NCBI GenBank assembly: GCA_934417455.1
Contig: CAKRWK010000071.1
Coordinates: 1-6,284 of the forward strand
Reading direction: 5' to 3'
Source of the DNA: an uncultured Eubacteriales bacterium
Lineage (GTDB): Bacteria > Bacillota > Clostridia > Oscillospirales > CAG-272
Length of the DNA stretch: 6,284 bases
The notes under the pieces were generated by a model, which had not been told where the DNA came from, ran no database searches, and saw nothing but the letters and a program-made list of their open reading frames with translations. The position numbers were made by a program, and so were the translations under genes. Every line of letters starts with the position of its first letter. The first letter of the stretch is position 1. Shown here one piece after another: positions 1 through 6,255 of this stretch.

Positions 1-356
1 GGGTCAAAGTTTCCATGTCGAACTATGAGACCAAAAGTAAGCGCAGAAAACTTTCCGGCGCGTTCAGCACGGCGTCATTGCCCGTAGCGGCCTTTTACGA
101 AAAAGCCAAATCGCCAATTCAGATTTTCGTTCATTCGACGGGCGATAAGGGGATTCTCATCAAGAGTACGCTGATTCCGGAAAAGGTTACCCGTACATCG
201 GCCGGTGTGCAGATTTTCCATCTGACGAACAAAGCGACGGTAGATTACGCCATTGTCAGAATCGATGCTCTTGGTCCGGATGTGCAGAAATGCCGCAAAA
301 TCGCCATTCCGGCGACAGGCGTTGCACTCAGCAAACTGAATCTGAAAGACATGTGA
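1..356 (+). CDS. DNA topoisomerase (ATP-hydrolysing) subunit A, GyrA/ParC family, C-terminal end (partial)
   Basis: This is the 3' end of a gene that enters from the left edge; the frame is open from position 3, so the internal ATG at 15 is not a true start. About 117 residues are visible, ending in TGA at 354-356. The stretch SNYETKSKRRKLSGAFS followed by an Ala/Phe-rich strand, then KGILIKSTLIPEK and TRTSAGVQIFHL, resembles the last blades of the beta-pinwheel C-terminal domain of clostridial GyrA/ParC-like subunits (compare the family pattern YETKTNRKKL...AYS and the TRxxxGVQ repeat). The A subunit cleaves and rejoins DNA together with a GyrB/ParE ATPase subunit; this tail wraps DNA and sets supercoiling or decatenation preference. 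The catalytic tyrosine lies upstream, outside the window. Whether this is gyrase or topoisomerase IV cannot be decided from the tail, so no symbol is given. The family call is from recognition of the pattern, not from a search. Confidence 0.8.
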   Translation, partial: VKVSMSNYETKSKRRKLSGAFSTASLPVAAFYEKAKSPIQIFVHSTGDKGILIKSTLIPEKVTRTSAGVQIFHLTNKATVDYAIVRIDALGPDVQKCRKIAIPATGVALSKLNLKDM

Positions 357-358
357 AC

Positions 359-398
359 AACACGGCCGAACGGAGATTTCCGTTCGGCCGTGTTTTTT
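359..398 (+). terminator. Rho-independent terminator of the topoisomerase A gene, possibly bidirectional
   Basis: A perfect 13-bp stem (361-373 with 380-392; CACGGCCGAACGG against its complement) has a 6-nt AGATTT loop. It is extended by two A-T pairs (359-360 with 393-394) and followed by a run of T up to 398. It begins 2 bases after the topoisomerase stop codon. On the opposite strand the stem is followed by TTGTT only, a weaker U-tract, so it may also partly terminate the convergent response-regulator gene, whose stop is at 411. Confidence 0.93.
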
Positions 399-410
399 AA
401 CAGGCCTATT

Positions 411-1100
411 TTATACCGCAGTCTCAAATTTGTATCCGACGCCCCATACGGTCTTCAGACACCATTTGTCCGAGATGCCTTCCAGTTTTTCGCGCAGGCG
501 TTTGACATGTACGTCCACCGTGCGGGAGTCGCCGAGGTAATCAAACCCCCAAACTTTGTCCAAAAGTTGGTCGCGCGTAAAAACGCGGTTGCAGTTGGAG
601 GCAAGGAAGTAGAGAAGCTCCAATTCTTTCGGAGGAATGCTGACTACTTTTCCGTTCAGTTTCAGTTCGTATTTCTGCAGACTGACTTCCATGTTCTCGA
701 AACGGACAACTTCTTCGTCCGAGGAGTTACCGTGTGCGTTATATCTGCGGAGAACAGCTTTTATGCGGGCGGAAAGTTCTTTCATGTCAAACGGTTTGAC
801 AATGAAATCGTCCGCACCGAGTTCAAGACCGAGCACTTTGTCAAACACATCCCCTTTGGCCGTAACCATAATAACGGGTTTTTGTGAAATTTCGCGGATT
901 TCGCGACATACCTGCCAACCGTCTTTTTTCGGCATCATAATATCGAGCAGAACAAGATCCGGCTCAAAAGCTTTGAAAACCTGCACGCTTTCCACACTGT
1001 CCGAGACGGTTCTGACGGTGTACCCCTCGTTTTCAAAGTACAGCTTCAGCATATCGCAGATATTAGGGTCGTCATCAACGACCAGAAGTTTGACATCCAT
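411..1100 (-). CDS. OmpR/PhoB-family response regulator transcription factor (orphan in this window)
   Basis: The protein has 229 residues, typical for the family. Residues 1-120 form a receiver domain: acidic D9/D10/D11, phosphoacceptor D53 in LLDIMMP, switch T80, and K102-P103 in VKPF. Residues 130-227 form a winged-helix DNA-binding domain with IPPKELELLYFL, the recognition-helix region SRTVDVHVKRLREKLE, and the terminal hairpin VWGVGYKFE. All key phosphorylation residues are present, so it should be phosphorylated by a sensor kinase and bind DNA as a dimer at tandem half-sites. I chose the ATG at 1098-1100 because a GGAGG lies 7 bases upstream; a longer TTG start at 1127 would swallow that site. 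No histidine kinase adjoins it: downstream is a terminator and a convergent gene, and upstream is a divergent pseudogene. Its partner must be elsewhere. WalR/PhoP-like homologs look similar, so target genes cannot be named. Confidence 0.95.
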   Translation of the reverse strand: MDVKLLVVDDDPNICDMLKLYFENEGYTVRTVSDSVESVQVFKAFEPDLVLLDIMMPKKDGWQVCREIREISQKPVIMVTAKGDVFDKVLGLELGADDFIVKPFDMKELSARIKAVLRRYNAHGNSSDEEVVRFENMEVSLQKYELKLNGKVVSIPPKELELLYFLASNCNRVFTRDQLLDKVWGFDYLGDSRTVDVHVKRLREKLEGISDKWCLKTVWGVGYKFETAV

Positions 1101-1107
1101 GTCTTGT

Positions 1108-1112
1108 CCTCC
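1108..1112 (-). promoter_or_regulatory. Ribosome binding site that fixes the response-regulator start
   Basis: The minus strand reads GGAGG, 7 bases before the ATG at 1098-1100 that begins MDVKLLVVDDD. The protein then starts at the first strand of the receiver fold, as usual for the family. This rules out the in-frame TTG at 1127. Confidence 0.85.
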
Positions 1113-1152
1113 AATCCTGAAATCCAAAAGAGTAATTCACCTGTGCAGTTAG

Positions 1153-1181
1153 ATTATACCGCGACTGGGTCGGGATGTCAA
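1153..1181 (-). promoter_or_regulatory. Perfect-consensus sigma-A promoter for the response regulator
   Basis: On the minus strand the -35 box is TTGACA (1176-1181) and the -10 box is TATAAT (1153-1158), both exact matches to consensus with the ideal 17-bp spacer. Transcription would start near 1146, giving a leader of about 46 nt before the ATG at 1100. Such a strong core promoter suggests high basal expression or control by a repressor. Confidence 0.93.
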
Positions 1182-1192
1182 GAACAAATTAT

Positions 1193-1220
1193 GAATTTTC
1201 GATAAATAAGGTGAAAATTC
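1193..1220. repeat. 8-bp perfect inverted repeat between divergent promoters (candidate operator)
   Basis: GAATTTTC (1193-1200) and GAAAATTC (1213-1220) are exact reverse complements separated by 12 bases. The element is upstream of both predicted transcription starts (about 1146 leftward and about 1296 rightward), so it is probably not part of either RNA and is more likely a DNA-level site. It lies 11 bp beyond the leftward -35 box. The repeat is read directly from the sequence; an operator role is inference. An A/T-rich upstream-element role is the simpler alternative. Confidence 0.5.
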
Positions 1221-1260
1221 GGCACAGGACGAAAAAGAAGGAAAAAAGTTGGAAAAGCAC

Positions 1261-1289
1261 TTGCGTTCGCGCGACGATTGTGGTAAAAT
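1261..1289 (+). promoter_or_regulatory. Extended -10 promoter for the hydrolase pseudogene and probably ychF
   Basis: The -35 box is TTGCGT (1261-1266, three of six consensus bases), followed by a 17-bp spacer and the -10 box TAAAAT (1284-1289, five of six). A TGG just before the -10 makes an extended -10 element, which compensates for a weak -35. An A-rich run at 1233-1257 lies upstream. Transcription would begin near 1296. No convincing promoter is visible closer to ychF, so this one may serve both genes. Confidence 0.7.
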
Positions 1290-1367
1290 AGACTGAGGTC
1301 TGCGCAAAGAATGTCGGCCGCAGATACCTTTTGATAGAAACGACATAGTTTAAGAGAGGAATGTCTC

Positions 1368-1918
1368 ATGGATATTATCAGGAAGATAGCCGAGAAGGCC
1401 AATGACTGACAAGGAAGAAAAACTCCGACCATCGCGTTTCTGGGTGACAGCGTAACGCAGGGGTGCTTTGAGATTTACATGACCGATGAAACCTCCATTG
1501 AAACTGTTTTTGACAAAAACAGCGCATACCATACTTACGTCGCAAAAATTCTTTCCGTGCTTTTTCCCGGGGCACCGGTGAATATCATAATGCCGGTATC
1601 AGCGGTGACAAAGCGCCGTCAGGACTTTTGCGCCTGGTACGCGACATGGGGGCATTTTATGTGGCACCCCAGATGGGATGCGACATAGCGGACGCTTATC
1701 TCGGTGCAGAACTCGGTAGCGGTTACGAATGGTGGCACAATTTCTATGAGTTTCACAAACTTGCCATCGACGAGCTGGAAGCATTCGATTACGAGACATA
1801 CAAAAAGAACGGTTTCAGAATGGAACATCTGAGGGATTATCCGCTGAAACCGGAAACCAAACCGGAATCATCCGGAAATATGCGGGTGCCCGAAACGTGC
1901 TCTCGCAAAGAACGGTAA
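1368..1918 (+). pseudogene. Broken SGNH/GDSL-type hydrolase gene with early TGA, frameshift and foreign-looking second half
   Basis: An ATG at 1368 with a GAGAGGA ribosome site begins a reading frame that meets TGA at 1407-1409 after 13 codons. Without that stop the frame continues TIAFLGDSVTQGCFE, the block I nucleophile motif of SGNH hydrolases (GDS serine codon at 1449-1451), through YHTYVAKILSVLFPGAPVNII. At about 1584-1592 one base is missing and the frame changes; the next frame reads NAGISGDKAPSGLLRLVRD, the block II region. From about 1646 the family pattern stops: the expected GLND block III and the catalytic Asp/His block are absent. About 90 unrelated-looking residues follow, rich in aromatics (GYEWWHNFYEFHKLAIDELE), ending at TAA 1916-1918. 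Intact members of the family are carbohydrate or lipid esterases, and this one cannot be active. TGA acts as a normal stop in neighbouring genes, so recoding is unlikely. A sequencing error could explain the frameshift but not the three defects together. Confidence 0.8.
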
Positions 1919-1940
1919 AATCAAGGAGACAGAACAGAAA

Positions 1941-3035
1941 ATGAAATTAGGTATCGTAGGTCTTCCCAACGTGGGGAAAAGTACTTTGTTCAACGCGCTG
2001 ACAAATGCGGGCGCGGAATCGGCAAACTATCCGTTCTGCACCATCGACCCGAACGTCGGTGTCGTCAGCGTTCCCGATAAACGTCTTGACGCTCTGGCGG
2101 CCATTTATCACCCAGAGAAATATACGCCGGCCGTCATTGAGTTTGTGGACATTGCCGGCCTTGTCAAAGGCGCATCCAAAGGGGAAGGCCTCGGAAACAA
2201 ATTCCTTGCTAATATCCGTGAGGTAGATGCGATAGTTCATGTTGTCCGTTGTTTTGAAAACAATGACATTATCCATGTGGAAGGGTCTGTCGACCCGCTT
2301 CGCGACGTGGAAACCATACAGTTGGAACTTGTTCTGTCCGATCTCGAAATCGTGGAGCGCGCCATTGACCGTACGGCCAAAGCCGCAAAGAGCGACAAAA
2401 AATTGCTGGATAAAGTTGCTGTTCTGGAACGTGTCAAAGCCTGCCTTGAGGAAGGAAAGAGCGCCCGTACACTTGAATTTTCGGCAGACGAACTTGCCAT
2501 GGTGGAAGAATCCCGCCTGTTGACACTGAAACCCACCATTTACGTTGCCAACGTTTCGGAAGACGAGGTCGGCGGTTCTTACGAAAAAAATCCCGGGTAT
2601 CGTACACTGAAAGCGCATGCCGCAACGGAGGGAAGCGAAATCATTGCCGTCAGTGCACAGATTGAAGCGGAACTGGCAGAACTGGAAGGCGAAGAAAAAG
2701 CGGCGTTCCTTGCCGACCTCGGCATTGAGGAAAGCGGTCTCGATAAACTCATCAAAGCCAGTTATTCTCTCCTCGGCCTCATCAGTTTTCTGACGGCCGG
2801 ACCGAAAGAGGTTCGTGCGTGGACGATTCGTAAGGGCACCAAAGCCCCCGGTGCCGCCGGTAAAATCCATTCCGATTTCGAGCGTGGGTTTATTCGCGCC
2901 GAGGTGGTTTCTTTTGATGACCTCATCCGCGAGGGTGACAGAACAAAAGCGAAGGAAAAAGGTCTTGTTCGCAGTGAAGGCAAGGATTACGTCATGAAAG
3001 ACGGCGATATTGTCGAGTTTCTTTTTAACGTATGA
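1941..3035 (+). CDS. ychF: Redox-regulated ATPase YchF (Obg/HAS-GTPase family)
   Basis: The 364-residue protein is the full usual length. The P-loop is GLPNVGKST (residues 7-15), the switch II motif is DIAGL (70-74) with a hydrophobic residue where classical GTPases carry glutamine, and the base-recognition motif is NVSE (204-207) instead of NKxD, which explains YchF's preference for ATP. A coiled-coil-like insertion spans roughly 125-195. The C-terminal TGS domain (about 280-363) contains [14 protein letters not shown], the [19 protein letters not shown] block and DGDIVEF. YchF is a cytosolic ribosome-associated ATPase; in Escherichia coli it is linked to oxidative-stress response and translation start selection. 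AAGGAGA (1923-1929) lies 11 bases before the ATG. The gene follows the hydrolase pseudogene by 22 bp and probably shares its promoter at 1261-1289. Its last 11 bp overlap the convergent end of comEC. All hallmark residues are intact. Confidence 0.98.
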   Translation: MKLGIVGLPNVGKSTLFNALTNAGAESANYPFCTIDPNVGVVSVPDKRLDALAAIYHPEKYTPAVIEFVDIAGLVKGASKGEGLGNKFLANIREVDAIVHVVRCFENNDIIHVEGSVDPLRDVETIQLELVLSDLEIVERAIDRTAKAAKSDKKLLDKVAVLERVKACLEEGKSARTLEFSADELAMVEESRLLTLKPTIYVANVSEDEVGGSYEKNPGYRTLKAHAATEGSEIIAVSAQIEAELAELEGEEKAAFLADLGIEESGLDKLIKASYSLLGLISFLTAGPKEVRAWTIRKGTKAPGAAGKIHSDFERGFIRAEVVSFDDLIREGDRTKAKEKGLVRSEGKDYVMKDGDIVEFLFNV

Positions 3036-5265
3036 TTTTCTTTTCTGCCGGAAAATATATGACTTCGGTTCCGTTTTCCCGATAATGCAGCAATGTTTCG
3101 GCATCTGCCTTCATACCGGTGTCGGATATAATCAATGTCCTTACATTTTCCGAAAAGGCGGAGAACATATTTTTTGACGCGTGGCCGCTGCCACCGAGAA
3201 TCACGGTATCACAGGATGCCGTGGCCTCGGCGACGGCGGCCTCTGTCTTGTCCGTCAGAACACCGCGTCCGAGATAGAGAACGGAGGTGTCGGGTGTCCT
3301 TATTTCCATGTAAAAAACGGATGTTTTCTTGTCCGAAGACCGGTAAGGCACGGCCGCATACATGTGACCGAATGTCAGCGTATCTCCTTCCGAATAATAT
3401 ACGACTTCCGTGCGGAAATTTTTGCAAATATGCAGAATGTTTTCAAAAAGCGTCGTTTCCCATTCTGTCAAAGGTACGGGCAGATATATCCTTTCGCAAC
3501 GGATGCTTTCCAGTACGGTTCTGACGGTCTGAGACGAAAACGTCCCGTAACCCGTCAGAATATAGGCATCGAGAAAGACACCATGACGGTTTTCCACAGA
3601 GGCAATCATGTCCGCGCCCGCTTGCTTTCCGCCGCGACCGAAGTCGATAAGCGCGGACATGCCGTCATCGGTTATGTATATGTATTCTGTTTTTCCCGTA
3701 TAGAAATAGCGACCGTCCGTCTGCCCGGCCGTATGATAGGTCAGACAGGCGGAAATGACAAAAACCGAAAGGAACGCCGCACCGATAACGGCAAGCGCCG
3801 TCTTTCTTCGACGGATGCGAAGAATAAGAAAGGCAACCAGCAACACCGTGAACAGAACGGCAGCGACACGGACGGCAGTAAATGTCGTGTTCGTGTACAC
3901 ATACTTTCCGTCGGAAAAGAAAGCGGCCAAACGTTCGGTGACGCGGTAGAGCATCTCCGACAGAACCGCAAGCGGGGAAAAACCACCGAAGACAAGCGTC
4001 AGAATACCGATATACATAAATGCCTGCGTCAGAAATCCGAAAAGCAACGTAGAAAACGCGGACAGGAGAGACAATCCGGAAAATGAGAGGACGGACAGAA
4101 GCAAAGACGCGCCGATGGCGAAAGCAGATACGAAAAACGGCGTGAGCAGAGCGGAGAGCAGCCGATGTTTCTTCGGCCTTTCTTCTTCCGCTCCGGCCGG
4201 ACGGAACATACCCGATGCGAGAAGGCCGAAGGTAGAGAGCGCGGACAGCCACAGGCCGATGTCAAAAACGGCATACGGATGTATGAAACAAATCAGAAGC
4301 ACGGACACCGCGAGGGACGTCGGCGGGTCCGAAGGTTCCCTGCACAAAAAGAGCAGGGCGTACAGCATAATCATGAAGCCGGCACGGAGGATAGAGGAAG
4401 GCGCACCGGTCAGCAAAATATAAGCGGCAACAAACGGGCAGAGAAGAGCAAGCCGTCCCGTCTTTCCGACGCGCAGTGCGGAAAGCAGGAGCGAGAGTGC
4501 ATATGACAGTACTGACAGATGCAATCCGCTGAGTGCCAGAATGTGCGAAATACCGATGCGCCTGAAGTCCAGTGCGAGTGACGGGGATAAAGACGAGCGC
4601 TCCCCGATAAGAAGTGCGGAAAGAAGCCCGCCGGTATCCTCGCCGGCCGTACTTTTGCAGTACGAGACGAAATTTTTCTTGGTGTCGGATAAAAAGCGGC
4701 GAAGAACACTGCCGCCTTCCGTCGCACGGACGGAACCGTCCACAACGCCCGTCAAGGAGATACCGCGCCCTGCATATTGCAGAAGATAATCCGCATCGGA
4801 CAAACCGGTATCTTCTATTGTTACGTCCGCACGGAACGCGTCGCCGACGCGGAATCCGGAAAGCCTTCCGTCCTCGGCGGACAGGTGCATTTTGTAGGAA
4901 GAAAACGATTCTCCGTTCACGGAATACGCTTTGGCTTCCGCATAGGTAAAAAAGCCGTCGTCATAATAGATCTCCGTGATGCAGGCATGGACGGACACCA
5001 TACCCGAAAAGCGCTTGTCCGCACGGAACCATATGCCGAAATACAGAGAAGAAAGGCAAGCGGAAAGAGTCGCGACAAGCATCAGCACGGAGGTAAAGCG
5101 GAAGACGGATGCGCGACCGGAAAGGACAAGGAAAAGAACCGAGAAAAGCAGAAACACGCCGGCAACGATACAACCGGCCAAAAAGGGAAGAAAAGCAGAA
5201 AGCAAAAAGACGCCCAGCGCGACGGTAATCGTCGCGGTGAGCGGTCTTTTGTGAAGGATGTTCAT
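3025..5265 (-). CDS. comEC: ComEC/Rec2-family DNA internalisation channel with degenerate C-terminal MBL-like domain
   Basis: The 746-residue membrane protein has the ComEC layout. Hydrophobic helices lie at about 11-50 and 57-80, followed by an extracellular soluble region at about 85-180 (DUF4131/OB-like). The Competence domain at about 210-510 includes LLIGERSSLS (218-226), HILALSGLH (241-249), TGAPSSILRAG (286-296) and GLWLSALSTFGL (337-348). The C-terminal region (about 525-746) is metallo-beta-lactamase-like: ALIDFG (538-543) is kept, but the HxHxDH site reads TGYGTFSS (571-578), and the late HHGS motif is reduced to GHAS (694-697). ComEC carries one DNA strand across the membrane during natural transformation. 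The degenerate domain would not bind metals in the usual way, so nuclease function is doubtful while the channel looks intact. The ATG at 5263-5265 has GGAGG 8 bases upstream. It lies 27 bp after the lipid kinase gene, in one operon. comEA and other competence genes are not in the window. Confidence 0.95.
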   Translation of the reverse strand: MNILHKRPLTATITVALGVFLLSAFLPFLAGCIVAGVFLLFSVLFLVLSGRASVFRFTSVLMLVATLSACLSSLYFGIWFRADKRFSGMVSVHACITEIYYDDGFFTYAEAKAYSVNGESFSSYKMHLSAEDGRLSGFRVGDAFRADVTIEDTGLSDADYLLQYAGRGISLTGVVDGSVRATEGGSVLRRFLSDTKKNFVSYCKSTAGEDTGGLLSALLIGERSSLSPSLALDFRRIGISHILALSGLHLSVLSYALSLLLSALRVGKTGRLALLCPFVAAYILLTGAPSSILRAGFMIMLYALLFLCREPSDPPTSLAVSVLLICFIHPYAVFDIGLWLSALSTFGLLASGMFRPAGAEEERPKKHRLLSALLTPFFVSAFAIGASLLLSVLSFSGLSLLSAFSTLLFGFLTQAFMYIGILTLVFGGFSPLAVLSEMLYRVTERLAAFFSDGKYVYTNTTFTAVRVAAVLFTVLLVAFLILRIRRRKTALAVIGAAFLSVFVISACLTYHTAGQTDGRYFYTGKTEYIYITDDGMSALIDFGRGGKQAGADMIASVENRHGVFLDAYILTGYGTFSSQTVRTVLESIRCERIYLPVPLTEWETTLFENILHICKNFRTEVVYYSEGDTLTFGHMYAAVPYRSSDKKTSVFYMEIRTPDTSVLYLGRGVLTDKTEAAVAEATASCDTVILGGSGHASKNMFSAFSENVRTLIISDTGMKADAETLLHYRENGTEVIYFPAEKKIIR

Positions 5266-5292
5266 AGTCCTGTCCTCCGGTGTTCTGACGTT

Positions 5293-6240
5293 TTATGTAA
5301 GCCGTTCCTTTTCGGCGGATGTTTTCATATGACTGCCTTTCGGAACGACGAATCGGAAGCCTTTCGGAATAACGGTAAATTCAATGGACTTGGCGCCGCA
5401 GAGTTCGCCGTCGTTACAGATGGGAATCGGTTCGTCGAATTCCATCAGGAAATGCGGAACCTGCCGATAGCGGATAATCCGCATGGCGTGTTCGTCCGAC
5501 AGGTGCGTGCCGGCTTTATACTTGCCGACAAGGGAAAGAAATGTCAGTCGGGAGCACTTCTTGATGGCGCATACGTCCATCAGTCCGTCGTTGAGCACGG
5601 CGCGTGGCGCCGCCCAAAATCCGCCGCCGCAATATCCTCCGTTGGCCACGGCAGTCAGCAGCAGGGTATCGTCAATGACTTCTCCGTCATCGAATGTCAG
5701 TTTCATTCTTGTACCGAATTTTTTGCACAAGGCAACGACGACTCCCATGATATAGGAGAGACCGGGCGTAACAAGTTTTGCCTTCTTCAGCCGGTCTGCC
5801 TCGCGGACAACCGTGCAGTCAAAACCGATATTCATCATATTGACACAGTATGTATCGTTGCACTTGATGAGATCGAGTTCGACGGTATCCCCGTCAATCT
5901 GCGCGTCGATATTGTAGAAAAGTTCCGTATCGGTAAAGTTTTTGACAAAATCGTTACCGGAACCGCTGGGAATGACACCGAATTCCACATTCGGATTATC
6001 GGGGGCACTGTTGACGATTTCGTTGATGGTTCCGTCACCGCCAACGCAGATGAACCTCTGCTTTTCCGTGGAAATACGAAGCATGGAACGCACATAGGCC
6101 GTGGCGTCGCCACGGCTGGTTGTGTAATAGATATGATAACTCAGATGTCGGCTCTGGCAGGCGTTTTTGATTGCTTCTTCATACTGTAAACCGCTCCGTT
6201 TTTTACCGGATTTCGGATTCAGAACAAAATGATAAATCAT
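5293..6240 (-). CDS. Diacylglycerol kinase family lipid kinase (YegS/BmrU type)
   Basis: The 315-residue protein matches the usual length of soluble bacterial lipid kinases. The N-terminal catalytic domain shows NPKSGKK (8-14), the nucleotide-binding GGDGTINE (67-74) and GSGNDF (93-98). The C-terminal beta-rich domain has the metal-site region around APRAVLNDGLMDV (211-223) and the conserved DGE (277-279) with the likely catalytic acid. It would phosphorylate diacylglycerol or a related lipid with ATP at the inner membrane face, recycling lipid into phosphatidic acid (DgkB-like), but the substrate cannot be read from sequence. I start at the ATG at 6238-6240 because AAGGAGG sits 8 bases upstream; an upstream GTG at 6249 overlaps that site. 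It is the first visible gene of a leftward operon with comEC; the promoter must lie beyond the right edge or in its last bases. Confidence 0.94.
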   Translation of the reverse strand: MIYHFVLNPKSGKKRSGLQYEEAIKNACQSRHLSYHIYYTTSRGDATAYVRSMLRISTEKQRFICVGGDGTINEIVNSAPDNPNVEFGVIPSGSGNDFVKNFTDTELFYNIDAQIDGDTVELDLIKCNDTYCVNMMNIGFDCTVVREADRLKKAKLVTPGLSYIMGVVVALCKKFGTRMKLTFDDGEVIDDTLLLTAVANGGYCGGGFWAAPRAVLNDGLMDVCAIKKCSRLTFLSLVGKYKAGTHLSDEHAMRIIRYRQVPHFLMEFDEPIPICNDGELCGAKSIEFTVIPKGFRFVVPKGSHMKTSAEKERLT

Positions 6241-6248
6241 CACCGACA

Positions 6249-6255
6249 CCTCCTT
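6249..6255 (-). promoter_or_regulatory. Ribosome binding site that fixes the lipid kinase start
   Basis: The minus strand reads AAGGAGG, a full match to the anti-Shine-Dalgarno core, 8 bases before the ATG at 6238-6240. The in-frame GTG at 6249 overlaps its last base, so it cannot be the start. The GTG at 6243 lies only 5 bases from the site and is a poorer choice. Confidence 0.85.

Noticed and set aside
390..887. 165-codon open frame on the plus strand
   Set aside because: It is antisense to the winged-helix part of the response regulator and starts inside the terminator tail.
1098..1127. Longer response-regulator start at TTG 1127
   Set aside because: It would place the strong GGAGG inside the coding region and add nine residues not expected before the receiver's first strand.
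1407..1409. In-frame TGA as selenocysteine or a recoded tryptophan
   Set aside because: The position is a variable linker before the GDS strand in this family, no convincing SECIS-like hairpin follows, and TGA is the normal stop of the topoisomerase and ychF genes here.
1581..1597. Programmed -1 ribosomal frameshift in the hydrolase gene
   Set aside because: There is no X XXY YYZ slippery heptamer at the shift and no obvious stimulatory structure. The gene is already stopped upstream and its later catalytic blocks are missing.
1893..1921. Possible promoter just before ychF with -10 TAAAAT at 1916-1921
   Set aside because: There is no usable -35 at the right distance, and transcription would start at or beyond the ribosome binding site.
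3050..3079. GGAAAA/TTTTCC inverted repeat as a ychF terminator
   Set aside because: The six-pair A/T-rich stem with an 18-nt loop and no following T-run is too weak, and it lies within comEC coding sequence.
1947..3104. 385-codon open frame on the minus strand
   Set aside because: It mirrors ychF almost exactly. ychF carries all family motifs, while the antisense product has none.
3181..4086. 301-codon open frame on the plus strand
   Set aside because: It is antisense to comEC, rich in Arg/Gly/Gln, without family features.
4777..6189. 470-codon open frame on the plus strand
   Set aside because: It lies wholly opposite the lipid kinase and comEC genes, which have clear families. The product is low-complexity and charged with no recognisable domain and no good ribosome site. 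It is a shadow of codon bias on the other strand.
6241..6249. GTG starts for the lipid kinase at 6249 or 6243
   Set aside because: The first overlaps the AAGGAGG site and the second has too short a gap; the ATG at 6238-6240 has ideal spacing.
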